Shown: positions 1 to 9,205 of the stretch, one piece after another
Layout: every line of letters starts with the position of its first letter
Position numbering within the stretch: the stretch's first letter is position 1
Assembly (NCBI GenBank): GCA_964017185.1
Contig: OZ024871.1
Coordinates: 64,794,866 to 64,858,865, forward strand
Length of the DNA: 64,000 nucleotides
Source: Rugalucina vietnamica
Lineage: Eukaryota > Mollusca > Bivalvia > Lucinida > Lucinidae
Direction of reading: 5' to 3'
Made by a program: the position numbers and the translations under genes
Notes under the pieces: generated by a model
Database searches by the model: none
What the model was told of the DNA's origin: nothing
Seen by the model: only the letters and a program-made list of their open reading frames with translations

Positions 1-174
1 CTGCAATTGTAGTCCTGGTCAATTTTTCTCAAATTTACCTCAGATGTCCTCTGACTAAGACTCTGTTCTTTGTTCTGTTCATTTGAGAATCAAATGGTAC
101 CTCAAAGTACTGAAATAAAAATACAAACATTTTATAGGCAGTTTTCTCCAATTTACATAAAAAGAGACAGACAC

Positions 175-390
175 AGTAAATTCAGAAATTTTATGAGAAC
201 TTAATTTTTGCTAATATTCGTGAATTAGTTGCCTCGCGAATTCAAAGTTCTCGCTAACAAAGAGTTTCAATAAGCCTTTAATACAGACTACACGAGAACT
301 TACTCGCGAATTAAAAAAGTCGCTAATAATTTGAAAACTGAAAAATCGCAAAATAAAAGTCATGCGAAAATTTCCAAATTTACAGTAGTT
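175..390. repeat. MITE family D copy (TTCGCGAATT-rich), COX10 intron 3
   Basis: Ends are TAAATTCAGAAATTTT and an inverse AAATTTCCAAATTTA. The inside is a degenerate palindrome of TCGCGAATT and GAGAACTT phrases. The same family occurs at 19201 and 33480. Confidence 0.7.
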
Positions 391-580
391 TGTCTTTATT
401 AAGTTAGGATGTACAGTAGTCAACAACATTTGCCTAGAACAAGCTTCTTCATTGTCATTGCAAGGCAAAATGGCAAATTAATATATTCATTAGACCACTA
501 CAGCCATAAAATTTGTGTCATGAAAGATATATGCCATATGTACGGTAATTTTGATCTTGGGTCTATGTCAATACAAACCA

Positions 581-1078
581 TTACGAAAACACATCCATGT
601 TATTGTAATATACAGATTTTTCTGAGGTTGTAAAAATTGAAAATTTTCAGTAGAATTTTTTTTTCATATTTTTGCTCAAAACATAGATTGTGGGTATACA
701 TTAGAGGCGATTCTAGCGAGAACCCACAATCTATGTTTTGGACCAAAAAGTAGGTATACTCCTGCACACCACAGTTTTGCTCGATAAAATGGGGTTGAAG
801 GGGATATATGAGCCGCGTTATGAGAAAACCGGAGTTTTGTCTATGCGAAAAAAAAGGCCCAGATCAGCCTAGCAGTTACTGCGAAGCTGATCAGCGCCTT
901 TGTTTTCGCTACACGGACAGTACAAGTCCTCTACTTTCTAAATCCAAAAATTCCACCCTCTAACCATCTTCTTTGACTGTACAGCCTGGTTTGTGTCAGA
1001 CCTGATTGGATCCCAAATTGTTGGTTTTCTCACGAACAGCCTCGCTCCTATATTAAACTGACATGTTTTCCTGATGCA
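581..1078. repeat. MITE family B copy, split by a family A insertion
   Basis: Family B is an element of about 270 bp with an internal palindrome built on CATAGATTGTGGGTAC and a right end GACATGTTTTCCTGATG. Here the left part (581-807) and the last 25 bp (about 1054-1078) flank a family A copy, so A inserted into B. Confidence 0.7.
808..1050 (+). repeat. MITE family A copy 1, COX10 intron 3
   Basis: Family A is about 230 bp with imperfect ends TGAGCCGCCTCATGAGAAAA and an internal hairpin GATCAGCTTCGCAGT. This copy is forward and inserted in a family B copy. Confidence 0.8.
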
Positions 1079-1159
1079 GACAGGCTACTTGCTGTGCTAT
1101 CTAAAATTTGGCAGACAAGCCAACTTAGAAACAATGGAGCAGCTGTAATGACAAAATAC

Positions 1160-4100
1160 CTGATTAAAAGCATTTGCTGAACATGATGTTAGCATAGTGC
1201 CAGTCGTACACAACAGAAAGGCCCCAATGTGGAAGGGAGCTGGAGCCATAGCATATCCTGCCATAGTTGTCACGACAACCAAACCTGAAGACACAACATG
1301 ATAAAAGTTTGTTTAGTGTTTACTATAAAGCCTGAAAAACTAATAAAATCTTATACAGTCTAATCATGATTTAAATTTTGCAATCAACAGGACTTTAAAC
1401 AGTTTTACATGTACATACCCAACCTTATGCTAAAGCTTCAGCAATGGACCAAAACATTGCCTTAGTTATTTTTAGTTTAATAAGACAGGCTATGACAGTC
1501 TTATTAAACTGTCTTACAGACAAGTAATATCATAAATTCTATTCATGTAAAGGTTAACCTTTTTATAACACTATCTTTGGGGTCCAGGAAAACAGACCGT
1601 TTTTTTAAATAAAACCGTGTTATAATGAGGTCATTTACAATAGACAAATAGGATAATAATTTTTGGGAGCCATGACATGGCCATGTTATATTGAAAACCG
1701 CACTTTAATGAGGCTCATTATAATGAGGTTGAACTGTATGTCAATGGCTTGCTTCTGTCGACTCAACACTCACCTGTGAGCCTAATTTTCGACAGCATGA
1801 GATAGTATTGCAACAGTTTTCTCTTGTCCAGCTTCACCACGTACCAGAACCGATCGTCCACCGACTCTATATTCTGAGAGGGATTTGTCTCATCCACCGG
1901 AATATTGTCCAACTTAACGTTTATTATAGAAGATGTGTTTGGTATATGGAAAGACACTTCTTTTGCATCAGATTTAATGTCAACGTTCAAAATCACAGAC
2001 GACTTCGGAAAATGTAAACTAAAATGCCTCATGGGGGCTTTCTGGGAACTGTTTTCATTTTTGTCAAAACTTGCAGTCTCTTGTGGACCCTGCACATTTT
2101 CAATTTTGAGAACTGTATTTGGAAGAATCTGTGTCAGCTGTTCTTCTCCAGCAGGGTTACTTCCCTTGACCTGTGTCAGCTGATCTCCTCCACATAAATT
2201 AACTCCCCTGTCTTGTATGTCTTCTGTAGCATGTTTTGTTGCATACTGTAAAAAATAAATCATACAGATTACAAATTCCTTTACACGAATAAGCAATGAT
2301 GACAGAAATAAGATTGCTTTGTACCAAATCATGTTGAGGTTGAGATGTAATAATAAAATTTTACTGGCATATTTATTTGACCAAAACTAAGGGCTTTCTT
2401 GGCTTTAAATATATGAGATTCAACGCGAGGAAACCAGTCTTCAGGTTTCTAACCAGGTCTGACACAAACCTACCTGTACAGTCATAGAAGCAACCTAAAA
2501 GCTTGAAATTTCGGATTTAAGAAGAAGAGAAATTGTACTGTCCGTGTAGTGAAAACAAAGGCGCTGATCAGCTTCACAGTTCTGCGAAGCTGATCTGCGC
2601 CTTTGTTTTCGCATAGACAAAAATCAGGTTTTCTGACTCTCACAATGCAGCTCATATTTCACAAATTCCAGTTCTTCTCTATTGTGATCTTAAAAACATG
2701 GTCTGAACTCGAGATTATAAAACTTTTTCAAGCTCAGCTCAGCATTCAAGAGCGTGAGGTCGTGGGTTCGATTCTGCGTCATACCAAAGACATTAAAAAT
2801 GGTACCAGTGGCTACCTTGCTTGGCGCTCAGCATTCATATTTAAGGCAAGCACTGGCCTCTCTTCTCTCAAAAAGATAACTTCAACAATGGGAATGCAGT
2901 AAATATGTATAGTTGATGGTTGGTTGTGGGTAGTGTAGTTCTTTCATTGGAGTCAGGGTTAAAACGAGGTGTGCCGATAAGTTAACAGCGCAACACTATA
3001 CATAGCGGTACATACATAGAGTGACAGGTCGCAGATTCGTACAGTTTTGAAAGTGTTTTCATCATAATTCTCTAATCTTTTTAAATAGCCATTTCATCTG
3101 CCGCAGCCAAAATTACACACGCTACTTATTTATTTTACTGACCCACTTTCGTTTTCGGCATTTCCCATTTGCTAGGGAGCTATCATAATCATTATTTTAG
3201 TGGATGGAAATCTAAAAATATCAGGCATCACAGTTTAAGGATACGTACACCACCAATTTGGGATAATAACGAAGAGCAAAGTTCTCTAAATAATAATTTT
3301 AGAGAGGGAAATAGATCAATTTTACCCCGCCATACAAAGTTTCATCGCTTTTTGTCCACAGTGAGGTCTGATTACTTGAATACAACTGGTATTGGGAAAA
3401 TGTAATAAATGAATAGAATAGAACAATAAGTAAATTTTTAAAGACCTATCTGCAAAGGATTTTCACCATAAATTTGAGTATAGTCTGGTAAAATACCATG
3501 AATGGAACAAAATGAAGTCTCCCCAAGGGAAATCACTCCATGAAAAGCCAGGATGACAGCGGGGATGACCCAGGGATGACAGCTGAGTGCAGAGGTCAGC
3601 GGATTGACAACCAACAGGTCTAAGAAACTCATAAATCAACATAATGATTTCAATATGTATCTAAAAGCATTTTTGTTCATTTTCATGTTTTTCTCATGAA
3701 AACAACTTTTGAAACAGCATGTATCTGTTGATCGGCAGATAGTCAGATCTGTCAAATGACAGAACTTCTGTCCTTCGACATAATTCTGTGGTTTCATGAG
3801 TTTCTCTGACCTGACCAATGTAAACAACTAATTTACACTGAAAATAATAGACAGAAATATTTAATTGAATGCTGGTGCAATCATTTTGAATCTGAATCTG
3901 AATGGTTTACTGGTGATACGCCAAATTTACAATACTTCTACAGGGGGGTGCGCCAGGAGGGAAATTAGTCCCTGACTATCTTCTTATGCGCATGCGTAAT
4001 ACTACTACAGAGGCCTAAAACTGCCGAGTATATGAATCCTTGACCTGTCACTCTACATACATACCCATGATTGTCATTTATGACATCTTTTATGATTTTT

Positions 4101-4394
4101 TTTTTCTGCCTTAAGAAAAATCGTTGAAAATCACTCGCGGAAAAAGTTGGGTTACAGTAATCAGAAAATGTACCATTTATCGGTCAATATTGGCAATGTG
4201 TTTTGGAGGGTAAAACTTACACTCGAACTACTCTTATGCCTCCTTCCACAAGGTCTTAATTCTCCAAGACTTTGAGACGTTGCTTTGCAAATGTTATGCA
4301 AACAACGGCGACTTTGCAACCGAATAGCGTCTAAATCAGTGAACCGACTACATTTAGAACAAACTGATCTGACACCACTTGTAACAGACAGCAT
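1160..4394 (-). CDS. COX10: Protoheme IX farnesyltransferase (heme O synthase), N-terminal part
   Basis: COX10 is a UbiA-family membrane enzyme of the inner mitochondrial membrane. It farnesylates heme b to heme O, the first step toward heme A for cytochrome c oxidase. Three coding exons are visible on the minus strand: 4394-4221 (58 codons, phase 0), 2245-1774 (ends phase 1) and 1284-1160 (ends phase 0), 257 residues in all. Exon 1 is rich in Arg, Ser and Cys with few acidic residues, as expected of a mitochondrial presequence. Exon 2 is a poorly conserved spacer ending in [13 protein letters not shown], the usual entry to the first membrane helix. Exon 3 carries [20 protein letters not shown] and [10 protein letters not shown], which match animal COX10. 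The Asp-rich catalytic segment and the remaining helices lie left of the window, so the gene is partial. The start is the ATG at 4394. It is head-to-head with WIPI2. Confidence 0.9.
1551..1740. repeat. Family E repeat (CATTATAATGAGGTTGAA ends), COX10 intron 2
   Basis: The right end is CATTATAATGAGGTTGAACT, with inner TTATAACAC and GCCATGACATGGCC phrases. A second, interrupted copy lies at 35806-36680. Confidence 0.6.
2412..2654 (-). repeat. MITE family A copy 2, COX10 intron 1
   Basis: Reverse orientation, diverged ends, central GATCAGCTTC palindrome intact. It begins about 170 bp upstream (in transcription order) of COX10 exon 2. Confidence 0.75.
2700..2900 (+). repeat. tRNA-derived SINE-like repeat
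   Basis: Contains AGCTCAGCATTCAAGAGCG and a B-box-like GTGGGTTCGATTC, with spacing as in tRNA-derived SINEs, followed by a non-tRNA body. It does not fold as a functional tRNA. Confidence 0.5.
3019..4053. mobile_element. Non-autonomous TIR transposon with 10-bp duplication (Mutator-like), COX10 intron 1
   Basis: 1035 bp. Inverted ends GAGTGACAGGTC continue with imperfect matching for about 22 bp. Exact 10-bp direct repeats TACATACATA flank it (3009-3018 and 4054-4063). A duplication of 9-10 bp fits the MULE group. No transposase frame is present; the small open frames inside are not convincing. Confidence 0.8.
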
Positions 4395-4556
4395 AATTTG
4401 CACACTACTTCAATTCATTTTCAGTCAAAAAGATTGTTTTCATCAAGGTTAACTTTATGTCCTCACGTTCACACTGGTCGTCGCCATTTGACAACATTTG
4501 GATTCCTTCTGTCTTTTTCCAAATCTTTTAAGGTCGAAGTAACCCGGCGGGGTTAT
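4395..4556 (-). promoter_or_regulatory. COX10 5' flank
   Basis: This 162-bp segment lies upstream of the COX10 start and runs up to the first inverted-cluster motif of the composite element. It includes a CGCCATTT stretch near 4474, similar to a YY1 site. No TATA box is obvious. With the WIPI2 flank it would form a divergent promoter of about 365 bp if the inserted DNA were absent. This is inference. Confidence 0.35.
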
Positions 4557-4659
4557 GGTCAACTCGTACTTTTTCCAACTCGTCCCTAGTCAAGTCGTAC
4601 TTTTCGGTCAACTCGTACTAACGTAAACTCGTACCTTTAGTCAACTCGTACTTTTTTCT

Positions 4660-4707
4660 CGTGTGTGTGTGGTGTGTGTGTGTGTGTGTGTGTGTGTGGG
4701 GGGGGGG
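4660..4707. repeat. GT microsatellite followed by a G run
   Basis: A TG/GT dinucleotide tract with one interruption runs into nine or more Gs. Simple repeat inside the left part of the composite element. Confidence 0.85.
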
Positions 4708-4732
4708 CGATAACTCGGAGGTAATTTTGTTT

Positions 4733-5091
4733 TGGTACGGACGTGCCGCCCGATACTTTAAAACATACCCCAATCATATATCTGGTAATCGAAAAAAGGG
4801 ACCCATTCATGTAGAATCATGCCTTCGAAAAAAGTGACCCATTCATATATTTGATTGTACAAAATTTTGACCTATACACAATTATATACAAATATTTCGA
4901 CTTTCTGAACTGTGTATGTCAGCAAAATAGTGCTCTTAAACATGGATGTCCGAAAAATTTGGTGATTCATAGACTAAATATGGAAAAATGGGGCCATTAA
5001 TATATTTTGACTTGAAAAAGGTAACCCATTCATACATGTATATCTGGCGAGGCTGAAAAAGGGGGCTATTCGGGCGGCACATCCCTACTAC
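4733..5091. mobile_element. Small non-autonomous TIR element, imperfect
   Basis: The ends carry inverted GTGCCGCCCGA (near 4743 and 5075). The inside repeats a GACCCATTCAT-like phrase several times and has no open frame. It sits inside the larger composite element. The ends are approximate. Confidence 0.5.
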
Positions 5092-5710
5092 GTTATATAT
5101 AGGTAGTTACCCCCCGTGACTTTTTTGTCAACTCGTACTTTTGAAATAATCTGATATATTTTATGAATATCTATTTGACAAATATGATGTTTTGCATTTT
5201 ATTGTGCCTTTTCTTGAAAAAAGATGTAATCACAAGCACTACATGCATGACGTATTTATGCTTTAGTTAATTAAATCATTGACCGTGTGAGCAGAATTTA
5301 TCTGAATCTCATATTCAGGCTTAGACATGCATGACGTAAATCATCACCTGAGTGAGCGGATTTTACTACATAATATTTACATTTTTATTGCAATCGCCCT
5401 AGATGAAAGTATCTTTCTTGGTGTTCTTCATTTCCCAATTAAAAACATTAAGTCACGTGATCTATGGAGGCCATGCCTATCGGCGGGGCGACGTCAAAAC
5501 CAGCCAGTGACGTTGTTTGTTTACTCTTGCTGTTGTGACGTTGGTCGCGTATCGTCATGACGTTAGGCGCGAAAATTTGATGTTTTGGCTGTTCCAAAAT
5601 TACGTTAAGTCGGATTTAATGTCAAATAACATGAACATGAGCGATGATTTGCACAATTAAAAATCTGATACCTGATTGATAATATAAAATGTAAATATAA
5701 GTACAAAATT

Positions 5711-5857
5711 GTATTGAAATTCAAATTTTAGCTTTCACTGGATGACGAAAAACATTAGTTGTTTTAATGTCTCCGAGAAGCCCTTCGGGCTTCACAGACA
5801 TTAAAACAGCTTAATGTTTTTCATCATCCAGTGAAAGCTAAAATCTGAATTTCAATC
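5711..5857. repeat. Long near-perfect hairpin (inverted repeat, about 70-bp arms)
   Basis: The arms contain TTTAGCTTTCACTGGATGA and its inverse, then a TTTTAATGTCT stem around a CCCTTCGGG centre. Only a few mismatches occur over about 70 bp, so the transcript would fold into one long stem. It lies just upstream of the reverse-transcriptase remnant. Confidence 0.75.
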
Positions 5858-5924
5858 CTTAAATAGTAACGGTTAATTGAATATTTTACCTACATTACCA
5901 TGCAAAATGGGAACGACTGGGAAA

Positions 5925-7150
5925 AATTTATGATAAGCGCGATGACTTTGATTTTGACATAGTAAATTTTCCTTTTTTGGATGGTGACGTTCCTCGTCGT
6001 GCTTCTTATGGTGAATACATTTCGCAACTTATTAGGTTTGCTAGAGTCTGCAATCCCCAGGGGGGGGGGGTACTCTCATTTTTTGTGGATACATAGGCGA
6101 GGCCCGAGCTTCTACCCCCAAACCCAAAAAATTACTGAGATTTGCTGACCACCCCCCCCAAAAATACCAGTCCTATCAGGCATACCCCAAAAAATACTTG
6201 AACTTTTAGCTTACCCCAAAAAATTACATGTATTCATCTTTTTTATGCCTATTGATGAAATTTTATCACATCCATATGATCTAAGCTGTTGGTGGGACGT
6301 TAAATCCCAAATCAACCAACCAACAGAACACGTCACAATACAGTTAGTATATGTAGGAACTAGGAAGTAAATACCAAGTTGGATAAAATTTAAAGATTTT
6401 ATTTATTCTCAAAGTGTAAGTCTTACGATGGTTTTGATTCCATTTGATTTGCAATCCAAAAAAACATCATCATGATCAAGCTTCCAAAATTTCACCGAGA
6501 CCAGTCATAAGGCATGGTCGCAAACAAAATTGAATCTTAAGGCCTTGTAAGACATAAGTGTAAGCCACTCTTATCTTTATAGAAATAAAGAGATTTCCCA
6601 AGAAATGTGCAAAACCCAAAAAAATACTTAGAATTATAGATGACCCCAAAAAAATAATTCAGAAAAGGCATGACCCCAAAAAATATCCTTAAAAAGCTCA
6701 CTACCCTAAAAAATAACTAGTTTTTCTGAAAACCCCCAAAAATACGGAAATTCAAAATTTTGACCCCAAAAAAGTCAGCCTCGCCTATGTATACAGAGAA
6801 TTTCAGAGTACCCCCCCCCCCCCCTGGGCTGCAATCATGTTACAGACTTCAACGCTCGAAATAAATGTTTAACGGCAAAACTTCTCCAACAGGGCCATCG
6901 GTATCATAAACTTCGAAAAACCTTTACTAAATTTTATCGTAGACACTATGAATTGATTTCCAAATATAATGTTGGGTTAAAGACGCTTTTAAGTGAGGGC
7001 CTTTCGGAACCTGAATTTTATGGTGACTTGGTTTACAAATTTAAGAAACTTAAAGGAATCAACGATTTTTCTTTTCAGTTCAGAAAAATCATAACACGTT
7101 ACAGACGTATAGGTTATAACTTGAATGTTATGCGACAGTCTGCATGCTAA
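5925..7150 (+). mobile_element. Retroelement remnant: C-terminal part of a reverse-transcriptase polyprotein
   Basis: The translated stretches resemble the end of a reverse-transcriptase ORF common in bivalve and coral genomes (phrases such as IYDKRDDFDFDIVNFPFLDG and EPEFYGDLVYKFKKLKG). I cannot place it confidently among LINE, Penelope-like or other retroelements. It is a broken fossil, carrying only this end of the protein and interrupted by a separate DNA element at 6056-6828. The 3' flank, to about 8700, is AT-rich and holds two copies of a structured repeat. Confidence 0.6.
6056..6828. mobile_element. Non-autonomous TIR transposon with 8-bp target duplication
   Basis: A 773-bp element with ends CCCAGGGGGG...CCCCCCTGGG and about 45-bp inverted repeats that include TACATAGGCGAGG. 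It is flanked by an exact 8-bp duplication CTGCAATC (6048-6055 and 6829-6836). The duplication length suggests the hAT or P group. The inside repeats ACCCCAAAAAAT-like phrases more than ten times and has no transposase. It is inserted in the retroelement remnant, so it is younger than that copy. Confidence 0.85.
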
Positions 7151-7504
7151 GTTTTTAACCCAATCATGGTTGATAACTATGCTGCCTTCTTTAATTGCAC
7201 GCTGGTGGGTCGGGCGTCAGACTCTATGATGGCCCCGACTTAAAGGTATTCATTTTAGTTGGTTGGGGCCGGAGCTTCTTGTCTGTTACTTGGCCCACAG
7301 GGGTCCAACTGGTGTTTTTCTTTTGCTCCGGAGTTAGTAGGTTATTCGGCGCCCAGGGATCTCCATCGTCGGGCAGCTTACTCAATCTGTGAGTCCTGGG
7401 TTTTGATTCATCAGGATGTTTATCATGATTTATTTGTTTGTTCTTGATGATTCATTGACTAGTTAGAGATTCACCACAAGGACCAAATAACTAACTAAAT
7501 GTTA

Positions 7505-7612
7505 TGAACCACTGCAGAAGCTGAGGGTGAGGTTAGGTACCTGTAAAACCGGTTTAAGCCCCCCAGTTATTTTATAACTGACCGTACCAAGGCGGTACTG
7601 CTGTTCTGGTTC
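7505..7612 (+). ncRNA. Candidate structured RNA repeat, copy 1
   Basis: About 108 bp downstream of the reverse-transcriptase remnant. Visible pairing: an outer imperfect stem (7506-7520 with 7598-7612), a 7-bp hairpin CAGTTAT/ATAACTG at 7564-7580, and ACCG/CGGT at 7581-7596 around a CCAAG loop. The single-stranded phrase GGTTAGGTACCTGTAAAACC is identical to copy 2. Likely a 3' functional RNA of the retroelement; no known ribozyme core is seen. Confidence 0.45.
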
Positions 7613-7853
7613 ACACTTATCAAAGTTATTCCAATTACGAGTTTCATGTTGCATGTCTTTGTGACCACCCGAATATAATGGCTGTTCACTTAGCCCTCTG
7701 CATAATGCAGCATTTACTTGTTCTGTCCAAGCTAGCACTGTGACCACCTAATACCTTCAATAGCTGCTCTCTCTGCTTTCCGTTATTCATGTTAAACGTT
7801 GGTATCTATGTTTAGTATTTTCTTAATATGATTTCTTATTTCCTGTTTATCAC

Positions 7854-7963
7854 TGAACCACTACAGAAGCTGAGGGTGAGGTTAGGTACCTGTAAAACCG
7901 GTTTAAGCCCGCCAGTAACTTTGTGTTACTGATCGTTCCAAGTCGATACTTCTGTAGTGGTTC
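7854..7963 (+). ncRNA. Candidate structured RNA repeat, copy 2
   Basis: Starts about 349 bp after copy 1. The outer stem is perfect over 15 bp (GAACCACTACAGAAG with its inverse ending at 7963). The inner hairpins are CAGTAAC/GTTACTG (7913-7931) and ATCG/CGAT (7932-7947). Compared with copy 1, three base pairs have changed on both sides, so pairing is kept while the sequence differs. Confidence 0.45.
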
Positions 7964-9003
7964 TTTTTGTTTTATGTCTTGGTGTTTAAAATTTTTTGTG
8001 CTGTTGGCGCCTTATGTATGTTTTCATATTTTTAGTTAAGTTAAGGTAACTGAGTGGCCACCTATTGGGAAAATAGCTGCTCATTCGGCTTACGATATGT
8101 TTCATGGTATAAAGTACCTGATTGTTAGTTTGGTTTTTCCCACCTCGGTTTTTGGAGTGGGAATCTTTTTCTGATTGCGCCTTTTCCTGATCTTTGCCAA
8201 CTTGTACCTTTTTAAATTATTTTAAATATCAGTTAAAATTATCAGTTTTATGATTTTATCAATTTTAACTATATTTTATTTAGAGATAAATCAATATTAT
8301 TATACCTTAGAAACTAACTTTTAATGTTTTTGCTATAAATTAACTCATTTTAAGGTTGTGTCGTCGAATTATTTTAGCAAATTTATCACTCAGCTGTGTG
8401 CTTTTATCATTTTAACGGTTGTAAACTTGCTTGTGCTGGCATTAAAACTTTTTATTTAGAATTAAACATTTTTTTATATCTTAGAAAACGCACTTTTAAT
8501 TTTTGCAAAACCGTTTTAGCTAGAAACAAATTCATTTTAAAATTGAGCCCTCCAAATTGTTTTATAAAAGTAAGATTATTTGTATGATTACTTGCATAAC
8601 ACATTTTTTAGTTTGACATTTTATTATTATTTGTTTAAACTTCAGTAGAAAATAATGCTAATAAAGCTATTGTTGTACATTTTATGAAGTTGCTGATCTT
8701 TGTAACCAGTTTTGCAAGAATTAAATATATGAATAAATTCTTACTTGCTTTTATGTCTGAAAAACGTAGTCTAACCCCCAACAAAGACTCACTGATTGCT
8801 CTATAATTGGATACAATTATCTACTGTAATTAACTTCAAGATAACAAAAGGAGTGCGATTTGGCAAAAGTACGACTTGACCAATTATAAAGTACGAGATG
8901 ACCAAAGTTAAAAGTACGAGTTGACTAAGGTAAAGTGCGGTACGAGTTTTTTTTAGTACGAGTCGACCACAGTACTAGAAAAAAAAAGTACGAGTTGACC
9001 AGC

Positions 9004-9205
9004 ACTCGTTTCATCTCTACCTTAACCATGATATGACGTCATATGGTTTCACCAATCAAATATTGCGTTACAAATTGATGCACAAATGTCAGATTGGAGA
9101 ATAAAGCAAAATAAAAGTCTTGAAAGAATGAAAAATCTGTGCTAAAAACACTATTGCAGAGTGGATTACATCTATACTGGGGTGTCCCAAGGCTTGACAG
9201 GACTA
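9004..9205 (+). promoter_or_regulatory. WIPI2 5' flank with CRE and CCAAT boxes
   Basis: This 202-bp segment lies between the end of the composite element and the WIPI2 ATG. It holds a perfect CRE palindrome TGACGTCA at 9034-9041, a CCAAT box at 9052-9056 and an inverted one (ATTGG) at 9093-9097. That arrangement is typical of TATA-less housekeeping or divergent promoters. No TATA box is obvious. The transcription start is not defined. Confidence 0.45.

Larger units (their letters stand above)
4557..9003. mobile_element. Composite element bounded by inverted clusters of a GGTCAACTCGTACTTTT motif
   Basis: The left end (about 4557-4650, one more unit at 5127-5143) repeats GTCAACTCGTACTTTT-like units four to five times. 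The right end (about 8876-9003) carries four to five of the same unit in inverse orientation. The units are about 16-18 bp with variable spacers. Between them lie a GT/G-run microsatellite, a smaller TIR element, a large hairpin, a retroelement reverse-transcriptase remnant and two copies of a structured repeat. No target-site duplication is clear at the outer ends. The clusters look like subterminal transposase-binding arrays or the ends of an unfamiliar retroelement. I cannot assign a superfamily, and the whole may be several nested insertions. Confidence 0.6.

Noticed and set aside
1905-2183. 92-codon plus-strand frame
   Set aside because: Antisense shadow of COX10 exon 2.
3169-3405. 78-codon frame in COX10 intron 1
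   Set aside because: Inside the Mutator-like element, with no similarity to a transposase that I can recognise.
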